From positions 1-57,290 of the forward strand of contig JAEWJS010000162.1 in the NCBI GenBank assembly GCA_023386495.1: DNA of 57,290 bases. Reading direction: 5' to 3'. The translations under genes were made by a program, and so were the position numbers. Below are positions 25,488 to 33,490 of this stretch, piece after piece; positions within the stretch are counted from its first letter, which is position 1; each line of letters opens with the position of its first letter. Source of the stretch: Bacillota bacterium (GTDB lineage: Bacteria; Bacillota; Bacilli; Paenibacillales; Paenibacillaceae). The notes under the pieces were generated by a model. It was not told the origin of the DNA, did not search any database, and saw nothing but the letters and a program-made list of their open reading frames with translations.

Positions 25488-26201
25488 CTATTCTTCAACG
25501 TTGTGATAGACCTGCTGGACGTCTTCCAGATCCTCCAGCATATCGATCAGCTTCTCGAATTGCGGCAGCGCGGACTCCGGGAGCTCCACGTAGTTCTGCG
25601 GCAGCATCGTCATCTCGGCAACCGAAAACTCCGTAATACCGGCTGCGCGGCACGCTTCTTGCACGGCATGGTATTGATCCGGCTCAGCGTAGACGATGAC
25701 CGCCTCATCTTCCTCGATCACGTCGCGAACGTCTACTTCCGCTTCAATGAGCAGCTCCATGATCTCGTCTGCTGTTCGCCCCGTAATGCCAAACACCGCG
25801 GTCGAATCGAACATGTACGACACCGACCCGTTCACGCCCATGCTTCCGCCGCACTTATTGAATGCCGAACGCACATCCGCAGCCGTGCGGTTCACGTTGT
25901 TGGTCAGCGCATCCACGATCAGCATCGAGCCGTTCGGGCCGAAGCCTTCGTAGCGCAGCTCGACATACGTGTCCTCGCCGCTTCCCTTCGCCTTCTCGAT
26001 TGCCCGATCGATAATCGCCTTCGGGACGTTGTACGTCTTGGCACGTTCCAGCACGACCTTCAGCGCGCGGTTCGATTCGGGGTCCGGTTCGCCTTTCTTG
26101 GCTGCCACGTAAATCTCGACACCGAATTTCGCGTAGATGCGGCTTGTATTGGCGTCTTTCGACGCTTTTTTCTCTTTGATATTGTTCCACTTGCGGCCCA
26201 T
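25488..26201 (-). CDS. YebC/PmpR-family DNA-binding or translation-associated protein
   Basis: A 237-residue YebC-family protein with the hallmark N-terminus GRKWNNIKEKKASKDANTSR and the conserved RYEGFGPNGSMLIVDALTNN and FNKCGGSMGVNGSVSYMFD segments. Length is typical. Members have been linked to transcription control and, more recently, to translation of difficult proline stretches. It is a single gene with its own promoter and terminator, divergent from the DoxX-like gene. The short Firmicute paralogue (YeeI-like) is the best match in start sequence. Confidence 0.93.
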   Translation of the reverse strand: MGRKWNNIKEKKASKDANTSRIYAKFGVEIYVAAKKGEPDPESNRALKVVLERAKTYNVPKAIIDRAIEKAKGSGEDTYVELRYEGFGPNGSMLIVDALTNNVNRTAADVRSAFNKCGGSMGVNGSVSYMFDSTAVFGITGRTADEIMELLIEAEVDVRDVIEEDEAVIVYAEPDQYHAVQEACRAAGITEFSVAEMTMLPQNYVELPESALPQFEKLIDMLEDLEDVQQVYHNVEE

Positions 26202-26238
26202 ATTTTTCCCACTTTCCGAATATCAAGTCTACTCTGCC

Positions 26239-26268
26239 ATTATATACGCTCTGCAGGATGCCGGACAA
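26239..26268 (-). promoter_or_regulatory. Promoter of the yebC-like gene
   Basis: On the minus strand TTGTCC (26268-26263) and a perfect TATAAT (26244-26239) are 18 bp apart, 38 bp before the ATG. Confidence 0.55.
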
Positions 26269-26356
26269 GTCGCAATTCTTAAGACAATTAACATAATGGG
26301 CAAGCCATGCCGATAGGAATGGAGAATGCATATACCAATGAATGGAGATGATTACA

Positions 26357-26926
26357 GTGACAATCAAGGAAGAGCTGCAAGGCAAGAACATCGTCGTCCC
26401 TGACAACCCTGTATCCAACTTCTTGTTTAACAACACAAGGTCCGGCCTCATCTGGCTGGTCATTCGACTCTATCTCGGATACGCTTGGCTGGATGCAGGC
26501 TGGCACAAAGTAACGAGCGATGCGTGGGTCGGCAAGCAAGCCGGTGCAGCGATCTCCGGTTTCGTGAACGGTGCGCTTGGGAAAGCGGCAGACGGCAAAG
26601 ATGTGACCGGTTGGTATGCTGCCTTCCTAGAGAACCTTGTCCTGCCTAATGCCAAGTTATTCTCCTATTTCGTTGCGTACGGCGAGTTGCTGGTCGGACT
26701 TGGGCTAATTCTCGGCCTGCTCACTGGCGTTGCCGCTTTCTTCGGCGCTCTTATGAACGCGAGCTTCTTATTCGCAGGCACCTTAAGCACGAACCCGCTC
26801 TTATTCATCCTGGCCACTTGGCTGGTTCTAGCTTGGAAGGTTGCCGGCTGGTACGGTCTTGACCGCTGGGCACTTCCGCTGCTTGGAACGCCATGGGGCT
26901 CGCGCAAGAGACGTTCGGAAGATTAG
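26357..26926 (+). CDS. DoxX-family membrane protein
   Basis: About 189 residues with four to five membrane helices. It matches the DoxX/thiosulfate:quinone oxidoreductase DoxD-like branch: LVIRLYLGYAWLDAGWHKV, FVAYGELLVGLGLILGLLTG and a conserved LATWLVLAWKVAGWYGLDRW end. Role in Bacilli is not settled; some act in redox or detoxification complexes. The GTG at 26357 is favoured because TGGAGATG lies about 8-10 nt before it; the ATG at 26342 lacks a site. Single gene with a strong terminator. Confidence 0.85.
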   Translation: MTIKEELQGKNIVVPDNPVSNFLFNNTRSGLIWLVIRLYLGYAWLDAGWHKVTSDAWVGKQAGAAISGFVNGALGKAADGKDVTGWYAAFLENLVLPNAKLFSYFVAYGELLVGLGLILGLLTGVAAFFGALMNASFLFAGTLSTNPLLFILATWLVLAWKVAGWYGLDRWALPLLGTPWGSRKRRSED

Positions 26927-26934
26927 GTACGACG

Positions 26935-26976
26935 AGAGAAGGCCGAGTCCCCTGTACGAGGACTCGGCCTTTCTCT
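26935..26976. terminator. Bidirectional terminator between convergent genes
   Basis: A perfect stem of 16 to 17 bp (AGAGAAGGCCGAGTCC with its complement) and a 9-base loop. It carries A-rich and T-rich flanks, so it can end both the DoxX-like gene (+) and the aldo/keto reductase gene (-). Confidence 0.88.
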
Positions 26977-26987
26977 ATCGCGCTACG

Positions 26988-27884
26988 TTATTCGAGGCCG
27001 ATCCAATCGGCCGAAGACTTCGCTTGCCAGACCGCGCGAATGGCATCATAGCGGTCTTGCGGCAGCAGCCCTTGCTCCAGCAGCCGGGCATTCTCCACCC
27101 AGCGATCCGGATTGGCTGTGCCGACGATTGCGGTATGTACGCCAGGAACCGTCAGCGTGAAGCGAAGAGCCGTGCCGACGGATTGTTGCAGGTCGCCCTT
27201 CAACCAATCGTATGCAAGCGTCTGAAGACGGTCCCAATACGCATGTTGATAGCTGGACTCCGGCTTGCTTCCGGTCTTCCATGCCACATTGGCAATCGGG
27301 CGCTTGGCAATGACGCCCATACCGCGCTTCTGTGCCTCCGGAATCGTAAGCGTGATCGCTTCTTGATCCGCGATATTGACGGAAGTCTCAAGCGAATCGA
27401 ATGCGCCGCATTGGACCGCATAGAGCGCGGCTAGATGGTCGCCGCTGAAGCCGATGTAGCGAACCTTCCCCTTCTCCTTCGCACGCACAAGCACGTCAAT
27501 GACGTCGCCTTGACGCAGCAGCTGCTCCGAGCAAGTGTGAAGGTGGACGACATCGACATAATCCGTGTTTAACCGTTTCAAGCTTCGTTCGATGCTCGCC
27601 TCCAGCATAATGGGGTCCCAATCCGGCCGATCGAATCCGGATGCATGCCCGCACTTCGTGAACAGATAATAGTCGTCACGGCGATGCGATACCGTCTTGC
27701 CGATCAACTCTTCGCTCGCGGCATAGCATTCGGCCGTGTCGATCACATTCAGCCCTGCGTCCAGCGCGCTTCCCAAGAGTCGGCCTGCTTGCTCCACTGT
27801 CGCGCCTTCGAAGCCGATCTCCGCGCCGCCGAAGCCTAGAATGCTCACGTTCATCCCTGTCTTGCCATATTGGCGTTGTTCCAT
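26988..27884 (-). CDS. Aldo/keto reductase
   Basis: About 298 residues with the (beta/alpha)8 fold of NADPH-dependent aldo/keto reductases. Catalytic candidates are Asp in GLNVIDTAECYAASEE (Asp and Tyr), Lys in YYLFTKCGH and His in DYVDVVHLHTC. The cofactor-binding C-terminus is seen in GVHTAIVGTANPDRW. Substrate is unknown. The ATG at 27884 is chosen because GAGGG lies about 9 nt upstream and the longer frame begins inside a TATAAT element. Confidence 0.9.
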   Translation of the reverse strand: MEQRQYGKTGMNVSILGFGGAEIGFEGATVEQAGRLLGSALDAGLNVIDTAECYAASEELIGKTVSHRRDDYYLFTKCGHASGFDRPDWDPIMLEASIERSLKRLNTDYVDVVHLHTCSEQLLRQGDVIDVLVRAKEKGKVRYIGFSGDHLAALYAVQCGAFDSLETSVNIADQEAITLTIPEAQKRGMGVIAKRPIANVAWKTGSKPESSYQHAYWDRLQTLAYDWLKGDLQQSVGTALRFTLTVPGVHTAIVGTANPDRWVENARLLEQGLLPQDRYDAIRAVWQAKSSADWIGLE

Positions 27885-27933
27885 CCTCGCATTCCCTCGC
27901 TTTCGTAATTGTGGTGACGAGCTTAACATGTCC

Positions 27934-27962
27934 ATTATAGGACCTGCGCTTCCGATTCGTAA
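27934..27962 (-). promoter_or_regulatory. Promoter of the aldo/keto reductase gene
   Basis: On the minus strand a perfect TATAAT (27939-27934) is preceded at 17 bp by a weak -35 (TTACGA), about 50 bp before the ATG. Confidence 0.45.
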
Positions 27963-27993
27963 GAAGTGACGACAAGTTCAGCTTGTTACACAC

Positions 27994-28470
27994 TTATGCC
28001 GGCATCGGCGTCGGCGTTGGCGCTGCATAACCTTTCTGATACGTCTCGTCGATGAATAGCCGAATTTCCTTGTCGGACTTCCCCTCTGCCTTCATCTTCG
28101 CCGACAGGACTACGATCTCCATACAGACGGCACAGCGCGTGCCATGGTCGTCCCAGATCACGGTACCATCTGCCTGAATCTCCTGGATAAAGCAGTTCTT
28201 ATTGCTGCGATGTCCCACGCTGCCTCCGCAGCCGCAGAAGCACGGAATGAAATCTAACAACTCGGCATGCTCTCCAGCCAGCAGGTACACCTTGCCGATA
28301 TTCTCGTGCAGGCCATCCAAGAATGTCGGCAGCTCATCGATGGAAGACGTCGCTTCCTGAATATCGCCGGTCGCATGCTCATGACCGGCATGGCTCTCTT
28401 CTGCCGTCTTCCCGCCGCAGCCTGCGAGCAGCATGACCCCGATTAGCATCCATAGCCCGTATTTCTTCAT
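27994..28470 (-). CDS. PCYCGC-motif lipoprotein
   Basis: About 158 residues. The signal peptide ends in a lipobox LLAGC near residue 18, so it is an extracellular membrane-anchored protein. A His-rich linker (SHAGHEHATGD) follows. The core shows IPCFCGCGGSVGHRSNKNCF, a variant of the PCYCGC signature with Phe for Tyr, then CAVCMEI. The cysteines could bind a metal or form disulfides; the function is unknown. The ATG overlaps the stop of the RNase H gene as ATGA; a GTG three codons upstream sits too close to the AGGAGG site. The extreme C-terminus is Pro-Thr repeats (APTPTPMPA). Confidence 0.85.
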   Translation of the reverse strand: MKKYGLWMLIGVMLLAGCGGKTAEESHAGHEHATGDIQEATSSIDELPTFLDGLHENIGKVYLLAGEHAELLDFIPCFCGCGGSVGHRSNKNCFIQEIQADGTVIWDDHGTRCAVCMEIVVLSAKMKAEGKSDKEIRLFIDETYQKGYAAPTPTPMPA

Positions 28471-28874
28471 GGATTCCACTTCCCCTCCTTGCCTTGACGA
28501 ATCGCGAGTCGCGCCAGCTCGTCCGCCGTCTTATTCTCCTTGCTCGGCACCCACTTCAAGAAGCACAGCTCGAACGACTTCATGAGTGTCAACGCTTCTC
28601 GGAGCAGCGGAGCGTAAGCTTTGTTCTTGGCGAATTCCTTCTCGACGGCACGGTTCACCATTTCCGAGTCGGTACGCAGCGATACCATCTTATAGCCGCG
28701 ATCCAGACAGACTTTAAGCGCTTCGATGAAGGCATGGAATTCTGCCTCGTGATTCGTCATGATCGGCAGCGGCAAGGAGACACGCTCCACTTCACCGCTG
28801 GCGATCACGAATATCCCTGCGCCGCTCGGGCCGGGATTGCCTGCGCTTGCCCCGTCAAAATAAACTTCGACCAT
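28467..28874 (-). CDS. Ribonuclease H I-family protein
   Basis: About 135 residues with the RNase H fold. The acidic active site is recognisable: Asp in VEVYFDGASAGNPGPSGAG, Glu in TNHEAEFHAFIEAL, Asp in SLRTDSEMV and Asp in NKTADELARLA. It matches the short RNase HI/reverse-transcriptase-like branch found in Bacilli, acting on RNA in RNA-DNA hybrids. GGAGG lies just before the ATG. Its stop overlaps the lipoprotein gene, an unexpected partnership of a nucleic-acid enzyme with an exported protein. Confidence 0.9.
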   Translation of the reverse strand: MVEVYFDGASAGNPGPSGAGIFVIASGEVERVSLPLPIMTNHEAEFHAFIEALKVCLDRGYKMVSLRTDSEMVNRAVEKEFAKNKAYAPLLREALTLMKSFELCFLKWVPSKENKTADELARLAIRQGKEGKWNP

Positions 28875-28891
28875 CACAACCTCCGATTACG

Positions 28892-30076
28892 CTAGAACAG
28901 CGCATTCCAGATCTGATCGATTCCCACGATGAAGAAGATCCACACGCCGACCAGCATATGCGATACCGAAGCACCAAGCAGCGAACGTTGGCGCGCATAC
29001 ATCCAGCCCCAATAGAGTCCCGGGAAGAACGTTAACAGCGCGAAGGTCAGGTTCACATGCGAATGGGCGGTCGAGAACATCAGATTCGAGAGAATAATGG
29101 CGATCCAGATGCGGCTCTTGGACTCCGGCAGGAAATTCTGCAGCGAAGATTGAATACCGCTTCTCGAGATGAATTCCTGCACGGGACAGAATAGTGCATA
29201 CGCAATGCCGTACACATAGAACGTCAGGTCGATTGACCCGCCCTCGAATAAGGATACCACACTGAACACGTGATCGTTAATCTCCGGATTCGATAAGAGT
29301 ACATACCACTTGAGCAGCGCTATGCCCGCAAGGAGCGGCAGCGTGAGCAAGACCGACTCCCAGACGACGCTTCGCCAATTCTCGAGGGTTAGGCCGAACG
29401 TCTTCATCGGATAGCCGCTCTTGCGAATCATGATGAACATGACGGCCGACATCAGTGCCAGTATCGCGATGGAGATCAAGTTGGATCCGAAGTTGATGAC
29501 CAGCGTATTCAGCGACTTCAACGCCAGCGTGTAGATGCCGAGCATGAACAGCAGGTTGACGGTGAACAGGCCCATGGCAATTCGAGCCTTGCTCGTCTCC
29601 AGTTCCTTCTTCATGACGCTGACCGTCGCATCATTGGAGGTATGCAGCTTGCCTGACAGCGATCTAGCGATATTGCTGAGCAATTTAATATAGACCGCGT
29701 CGTAATCGTGCGAACCCTGTATCCGGTCAAAATCGAGCTTGATCAGCGTCGTTCTCCCCACAGTTCGCACGGTAGCCGTACGCGTCACATGGCCTTCGAG
29801 CAGCGAGGTCTCGCCTACGCAATCGCCTTCGCGCAGGATGGCAATCATGTAGTAGTCGCCTGTCTCTTCATTTTTCTTCACGATCTCGACCTGTCCCTGT
29901 TCGATCAGATACAGCGTCTTATCATGCTCGCCTTCTCGGATGAAGGTGGTCTGCGTATCGGCATGAATAATCGTGGCAAGCTCGAGCAGCTTGTCTATTT
30001 CTTCGTCTTGAATATGCTGGAACAATGCATTGCCGCGGATGTGAGCCGCAATGCGTACCGATTCCGTTGGATTCAC
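28892..30076 (-). CDS. Cyclic-nucleotide-binding domain fused to CPBP membrane protease domain
   Basis: 394 residues. Residues about 14-130 form a cyclic-nucleotide-binding (Crp-type) domain with YLIEQGQVEIV and GDCVGETSLLEGHVTRTATV, the latter matching the phosphate-binding cassette. A short linker helix leads to about eight hydrophobic helices (170-390). The second half carries CPBP/CAAX-protease motifs: QEFISRSGIQS (motif 1, Gln in place of the first Glu), FSTAHSHVNL (motif 2 with His) and SVSHMLVG (motif 3). The enzyme could be an intramembrane protease gated by a nucleotide; activity is unproven. GTG start with GGGGGT upstream. Middle of a probable operon with a glycosyltransferase. Confidence 0.88.
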   Translation of the reverse strand: MNPTESVRIAAHIRGNALFQHIQDEEIDKLLELATIIHADTQTTFIREGEHDKTLYLIEQGQVEIVKKNEETGDYYMIAILREGDCVGETSLLEGHVTRTATVRTVGRTTLIKLDFDRIQGSHDYDAVYIKLLSNIARSLSGKLHTSNDATVSVMKKELETSKARIAMGLFTVNLLFMLGIYTLALKSLNTLVINFGSNLISIAILALMSAVMFIMIRKSGYPMKTFGLTLENWRSVVWESVLLTLPLLAGIALLKWYVLLSNPEINDHVFSVVSLFEGGSIDLTFYVYGIAYALFCPVQEFISRSGIQSSLQNFLPESKSRIWIAIILSNLMFSTAHSHVNLTFALLTFFPGLYWGWMYARQRSLLGASVSHMLVGVWIFFIVGIDQIWNALF

Positions 30077-30118
30077 GGCAGATGACCCCCGTCTCGAGTA
30101 GAATGAATGCGATGAACA

Positions 30119-31363
30119 CTAGGATCCGTTAACGTCCTCGATCCGAATGGCCCGCGTATGAATCGTATGGTTCCAATTCTTATTGCTGCTGGTCAATAGC
30201 CCGTATAGCGTTATCGGGAACCAGGTGAACTGAAACACCGGGAAGAGAATGAGACCGAGATAGGACTTGAGCGGACGTCTCTCGACCAGCATTACGAGCG
30301 GAAACTGCAGGAACAGTGCGGCGTTAAGCGCGATCCATCCCCAGTCCGGCACCGCTCGAAGCAGCTCGAATTGCGTATAGAGCGGCGTTGCCAGCTGCAG
30401 GTAAGACATGACCCATACCGCCGCTACGAACAGGAAGCGCACGGGCTGGAACAGATACATGACCGTATCGAACTGCGCGAATCTCCGGCTGCGGATCGCC
30501 TGGATCAGCAGCGGCTTGAGATAGCGCCTCGCGCAATCCGTATGTCCGCGCATCCAGCGAATTCGCTGCCGGCAAGAACTATAGAGCGTAATCGGTTTCT
30601 CGTCGTACACGATGGCTTGACTTGCCCACGAGGGATAGATGCCGATACTGATGCAGCGCGCGGTGAACTCGACATCCTCCGTGAGCGAGGTCGCGTTCCA
30701 GCCCATTTCCTTCAGCAGCCCGGTTTCGAAGCACATGCCTGTGCCGGCCAATGTCGCCGACATGCCCCAATTATGCCTGGCCTGCTGCCACATCCGATTG
30801 ATGAACCAATAGGTGATAGCATAGGAGAGCGACACCCATGAATCGTACGGGTTCTTCGTATCCACGTATCCTTGTATGACGCGGCTGCCATTCATGAGCT
30901 GCGTATTCATCTCGCTTAGGAAGTTACGGCTGACGAGGTTGTCGGCATCGAATACGATGACCGCATCGAACTGACGATCCATTCGCCACAGCTGATTCAG
31001 CATCCAATCCATTGCGTGACCCTTGCCCCTGTTCGTCTGGTCGAACCGTTCCATCGGTTGTACGCCATGCGTTCTGGCAACGTCGGCTGTCCGATCCGTG
31101 CAGTTGTCGCAGATGACGAACACTTCATAAAGTTCTTGTGGATAATCCAGGCTGCGAAGATTGTCCAGCAGCGGTCCAATGACCTTCTCCTCATTGTGCG
31201 CCGCAACGAGAATGGCAAATGATTGCGAGGGTGCATGCTGTTGGCGGGAGCGGTCGGGCCGCTTCCGCCAGAAGCCGGCAAGACTGATCATAATCTGGTA
31301 GAGCGTAACGGCGAAAATAATGAATTGGAATACGTTCGCGAGTCCGATGAAGAAGGGGATCAT
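30119..31363 (-). CDS. Family 2 glycosyltransferase, processive membrane type
   Basis: About 414 residues. An N-terminal helix (about 4-25) precedes a GT2 domain with FAILVAAHNEEKVIGPLLDN, the DDx motif VFDADNLVS, the acceptor/catalytic TEDVEF and the QxxRW motif CRQRIRWMRGH. Three or four membrane helices end the protein. This architecture belongs to BcsA/IcaA-like synthases that make and export linear glycans. The ATG at 31363 has AAAGGA upstream; the ATG at 31393 does not. It lies between the DUF2334 gene and the CNB/CPBP fusion, suggesting synthesis of an extracellular polysaccharide. Confidence 0.9.
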   Translation of the reverse strand: MIPFFIGLANVFQFIIFAVTLYQIMISLAGFWRKRPDRSRQQHAPSQSFAILVAAHNEEKVIGPLLDNLRSLDYPQELYEVFVICDNCTDRTADVARTHGVQPMERFDQTNRGKGHAMDWMLNQLWRMDRQFDAVIVFDADNLVSRNFLSEMNTQLMNGSRVIQGYVDTKNPYDSWVSLSYAITYWFINRMWQQARHNWGMSATLAGTGMCFETGLLKEMGWNATSLTEDVEFTARCISIGIYPSWASQAIVYDEKPITLYSSCRQRIRWMRGHTDCARRYLKPLLIQAIRSRRFAQFDTVMYLFQPVRFLFVAAVWVMSYLQLATPLYTQFELLRAVPDWGWIALNAALFLQFPLVMLVERRPLKSYLGLILFPVFQFTWFPITLYGLLTSSNKNWNHTIHTRAIRIEDVNGS

Positions 31364-31432
31364 AGAAACTTCCTTTCGATCGTTAAGGTTCATAGGCTGC
31401 GTGCTCGTGTGATCGGACTATACGCGTTAAAT

Positions 31433-33355
31433 TTACGGCTTCCGGCCGCGGAATGATAAGCTCAGATCGAGCAATCGTCCTTCTTCCTCATATGAGGCGA
31501 CATCGTCCCGGCCATTGCCGTCCATATCGGCCATGAAGCCGATCCGCCCCTGTCCCCTTGCCCAAGGGCCGTAGTCGTTGTCGACAGGCAGGAACTTCCC
31601 CCCGCTGTCATTCTCGTACACGCGCCATATCCCGCGTGCGGAAGCATAGAAGATCAAGTCATCCCAACCGTCTCCGTTCGCATCGCCGGTCAGCAATTGA
31701 TCGCCGTCAAGCAAGCGAATGCCGTCCAGTGTCTTAGGGGGAGCGAATCGGCCTTCCCCTGCGTATGGATAGAGAATCGGCTCCGGCTGCGATGGGCTGA
31801 CGACGATGATTCCGGCACGGCCGGCGCCACCGAATAATCCGCCAGACAGCGCCGCATCGTCCTGCACGGCAATACCGGTCTCCATTCGGGTCATCCGCTC
31901 GGCTTCGACACGAACGAGAATCAGCCTGTCGCCCTCTCTCGCTAGGAGATGAGGCGATTCTCCCGGAATGCCCATTGGCTGCAGATCATTCAAACCCGCG
32001 GGGAGCCTGCCGAGCTCGATTAGCCCCCGATAATGATCATCCGCTGCGATTGCCAGGCGTACTTGGCCCGACAGCCGATCGTAGATGAGCAGATCCGCCT
32101 TGCCATCCCCGTTCAGGTCGATTAACAGCGTCTGTTCTTCTTCGCGCAGCTCGGCCTGCAGCCATACCTGTCCGGCTTCCTGCTCGCGATTGCGAGGCCA
32201 CGCATAATTGCCCGGTATGACCGTTATGCGATGGGCTTCGCGCACGACGACATCCGCATGACCGCTGCCTGTGACGTCGCCAAGCATGATCCGATCCGCC
32301 ACCGTGCCGACCGGCAGCGTCACGCGATGCGCAGGACTGAACGGGATAATGTCGAATAGCGTCTTCCAGCGATATCCGCGCTCCCTGAAGCCCGGAATGA
32401 GCCGATGCAGGTGAGACGGCGGTCCGTCCGCCCGATAGCGGTACACCGGCAGGCCGTCCTTCATGATCGTCCTTCCGTCCTCGCCAATTGCTTCTTCTAA
32501 GTAAGGGAACTCTAGGAACGGGTGATAATACATCGATGCCAGCGCGTCGTCGTTGTCCGCCCGCTTGAGCAGCCGGTCTACAGAGGCTTCATCGCTGACA
32601 TATTTATACGGCGCCGGCACATAGACCGACCCTAGGCTGTCCTGTCCGTAACGATTGACGGAGTCATATGCCGTCAAGTCTTGGAAGGAACGCAGCGAGA
32701 ACAGATCCGGCTGGTACATGATGCCGATATAAGAGCGGAATACCTTCTCTTGCTCTCGCGTATTCCGGTAGTGCGGCGATTCCCAGAATGCGGGGACGAG
32801 GCCGTTCTTGGCGAATGCAGCCAAGCTGGCCGTAATCCGTTCTGCAGCGTAAGAAGATTCATGCGTCGCGGACGCGCCCCTTACCTTAAATTCCGATCCG
32901 ATCCCTGAATTCTGCCCGTAATCCGATCGCGCCTCATCGCCATATTGATGGCTGTAACCGTGCATGCCGAGCAGACCGCCGCTCCGCTGTGCCTCTTGCA
33001 GAATCCGAATGAACGCGCGTACGAGCGGATCCGGATCGGGATCATCAATCCCCTTCTCCTGCCAAGCACCGTCCTCTTGAACGCTCATGCTTCTGGAGAT
33101 CACGGCGACATGGAACGGAACCTTCTCCGATTCGATGTAATCCATGACCGCTCGAAGCTTGCCCAGTCCCTCCGGCGTGTCGTATTGACCTCCGAGGCCG
33201 ACATCTTCAAGCCGGAGCATGGCATGCTTCTTTCCTCGATTCGGATAGATGTTCTCGCCGGTATAAGTAACAATCAACGCGGTCAACGCGACCGCCAACA
33301 GAAGACAGACGACGATGATCCCAATCCATTTCCATATTCGTCGGGTACGTTTCAC
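31433..33355 (-). CDS. DUF2334 polysaccharide-deacetylase-like protein with FG-GAP repeats
   Basis: 640 residues. A basic N-terminus and one membrane helix (about 11-32) anchor an extracellular DUF2334 domain (45-340) of the deacetylase/carbohydrate-esterase superfamily: AMLRLEDVGLGGQYDTPEGL, GMHGYSHQYGDEARSDYG with the conserved His residues. The remainder has four FG-GAP/VCBS-like calcium-binding repeats: GDVTGSGHADVVV, IDLNGDGKADLLIY, GDANGDGWDDLIFY and ADMDGNGRDDVASY. DUF2334 proteins are often linked to exopolysaccharide synthase genes, as here. GTG start; the AGGAG site is rather far (13 nt). First gene of the likely operon. Confidence 0.88.
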   Translation of the reverse strand: MKRTRRIWKWIGIIVVCLLLAVALTALIVTYTGENIYPNRGKKHAMLRLEDVGLGGQYDTPEGLGKLRAVMDYIESEKVPFHVAVISRSMSVQEDGAWQEKGIDDPDPDPLVRAFIRILQEAQRSGGLLGMHGYSHQYGDEARSDYGQNSGIGSEFKVRGASATHESSYAAERITASLAAFAKNGLVPAFWESPHYRNTREQEKVFRSYIGIMYQPDLFSLRSFQDLTAYDSVNRYGQDSLGSVYVPAPYKYVSDEASVDRLLKRADNDDALASMYYHPFLEFPYLEEAIGEDGRTIMKDGLPVYRYRADGPPSHLHRLIPGFRERGYRWKTLFDIIPFSPAHRVTLPVGTVADRIMLGDVTGSGHADVVVREAHRITVIPGNYAWPRNREQEAGQVWLQAELREEEQTLLIDLNGDGKADLLIYDRLSGQVRLAIAADDHYRGLIELGRLPAGLNDLQPMGIPGESPHLLAREGDRLILVRVEAERMTRMETGIAVQDDAALSGGLFGGAGRAGIIVVSPSQPEPILYPYAGEGRFAPPKTLDGIRLLDGDQLLTGDANGDGWDDLIFYASARGIWRVYENDSGGKFLPVDNDYGPWARGQGRIGFMADMDGNGRDDVASYEEEGRLLDLSLSFRGRKP

Positions 33356-33425
33356 AGGTGTCCGTTCTCTCCTATGTCAGCAATAATAATCGATTCGATT
33401 TTATTCGACACTACTAATCGCCAAT

Positions 33426-33453
33426 TCTATACCATTAATAGGGATTTTGTCAC
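33426..33453 (-). promoter_or_regulatory. Promoter of the DUF2334-glycosyltransferase operon
   Basis: On the minus strand GTGACA (33453-33448) and TATAGA (33431-33426) are 16 bp apart, with a TGG extended -10. It lies just after the terminator of the preceding gene. Confidence 0.5.
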
Positions 33454-33459
33454 GAAAAA

Positions 33460-33480
33460 AAACCGCGGTATCCGCGGTTT
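33460..33480 (-). terminator. Terminator of the second aldo/keto reductase gene
   Basis: A 9-bp perfect stem AAACCGCGG/CCGCGGTTT with a 3-base loop is followed on the minus strand by a long T-run. Confidence 0.9.
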
Positions 33481-33490
33481 CCAACCCAAA

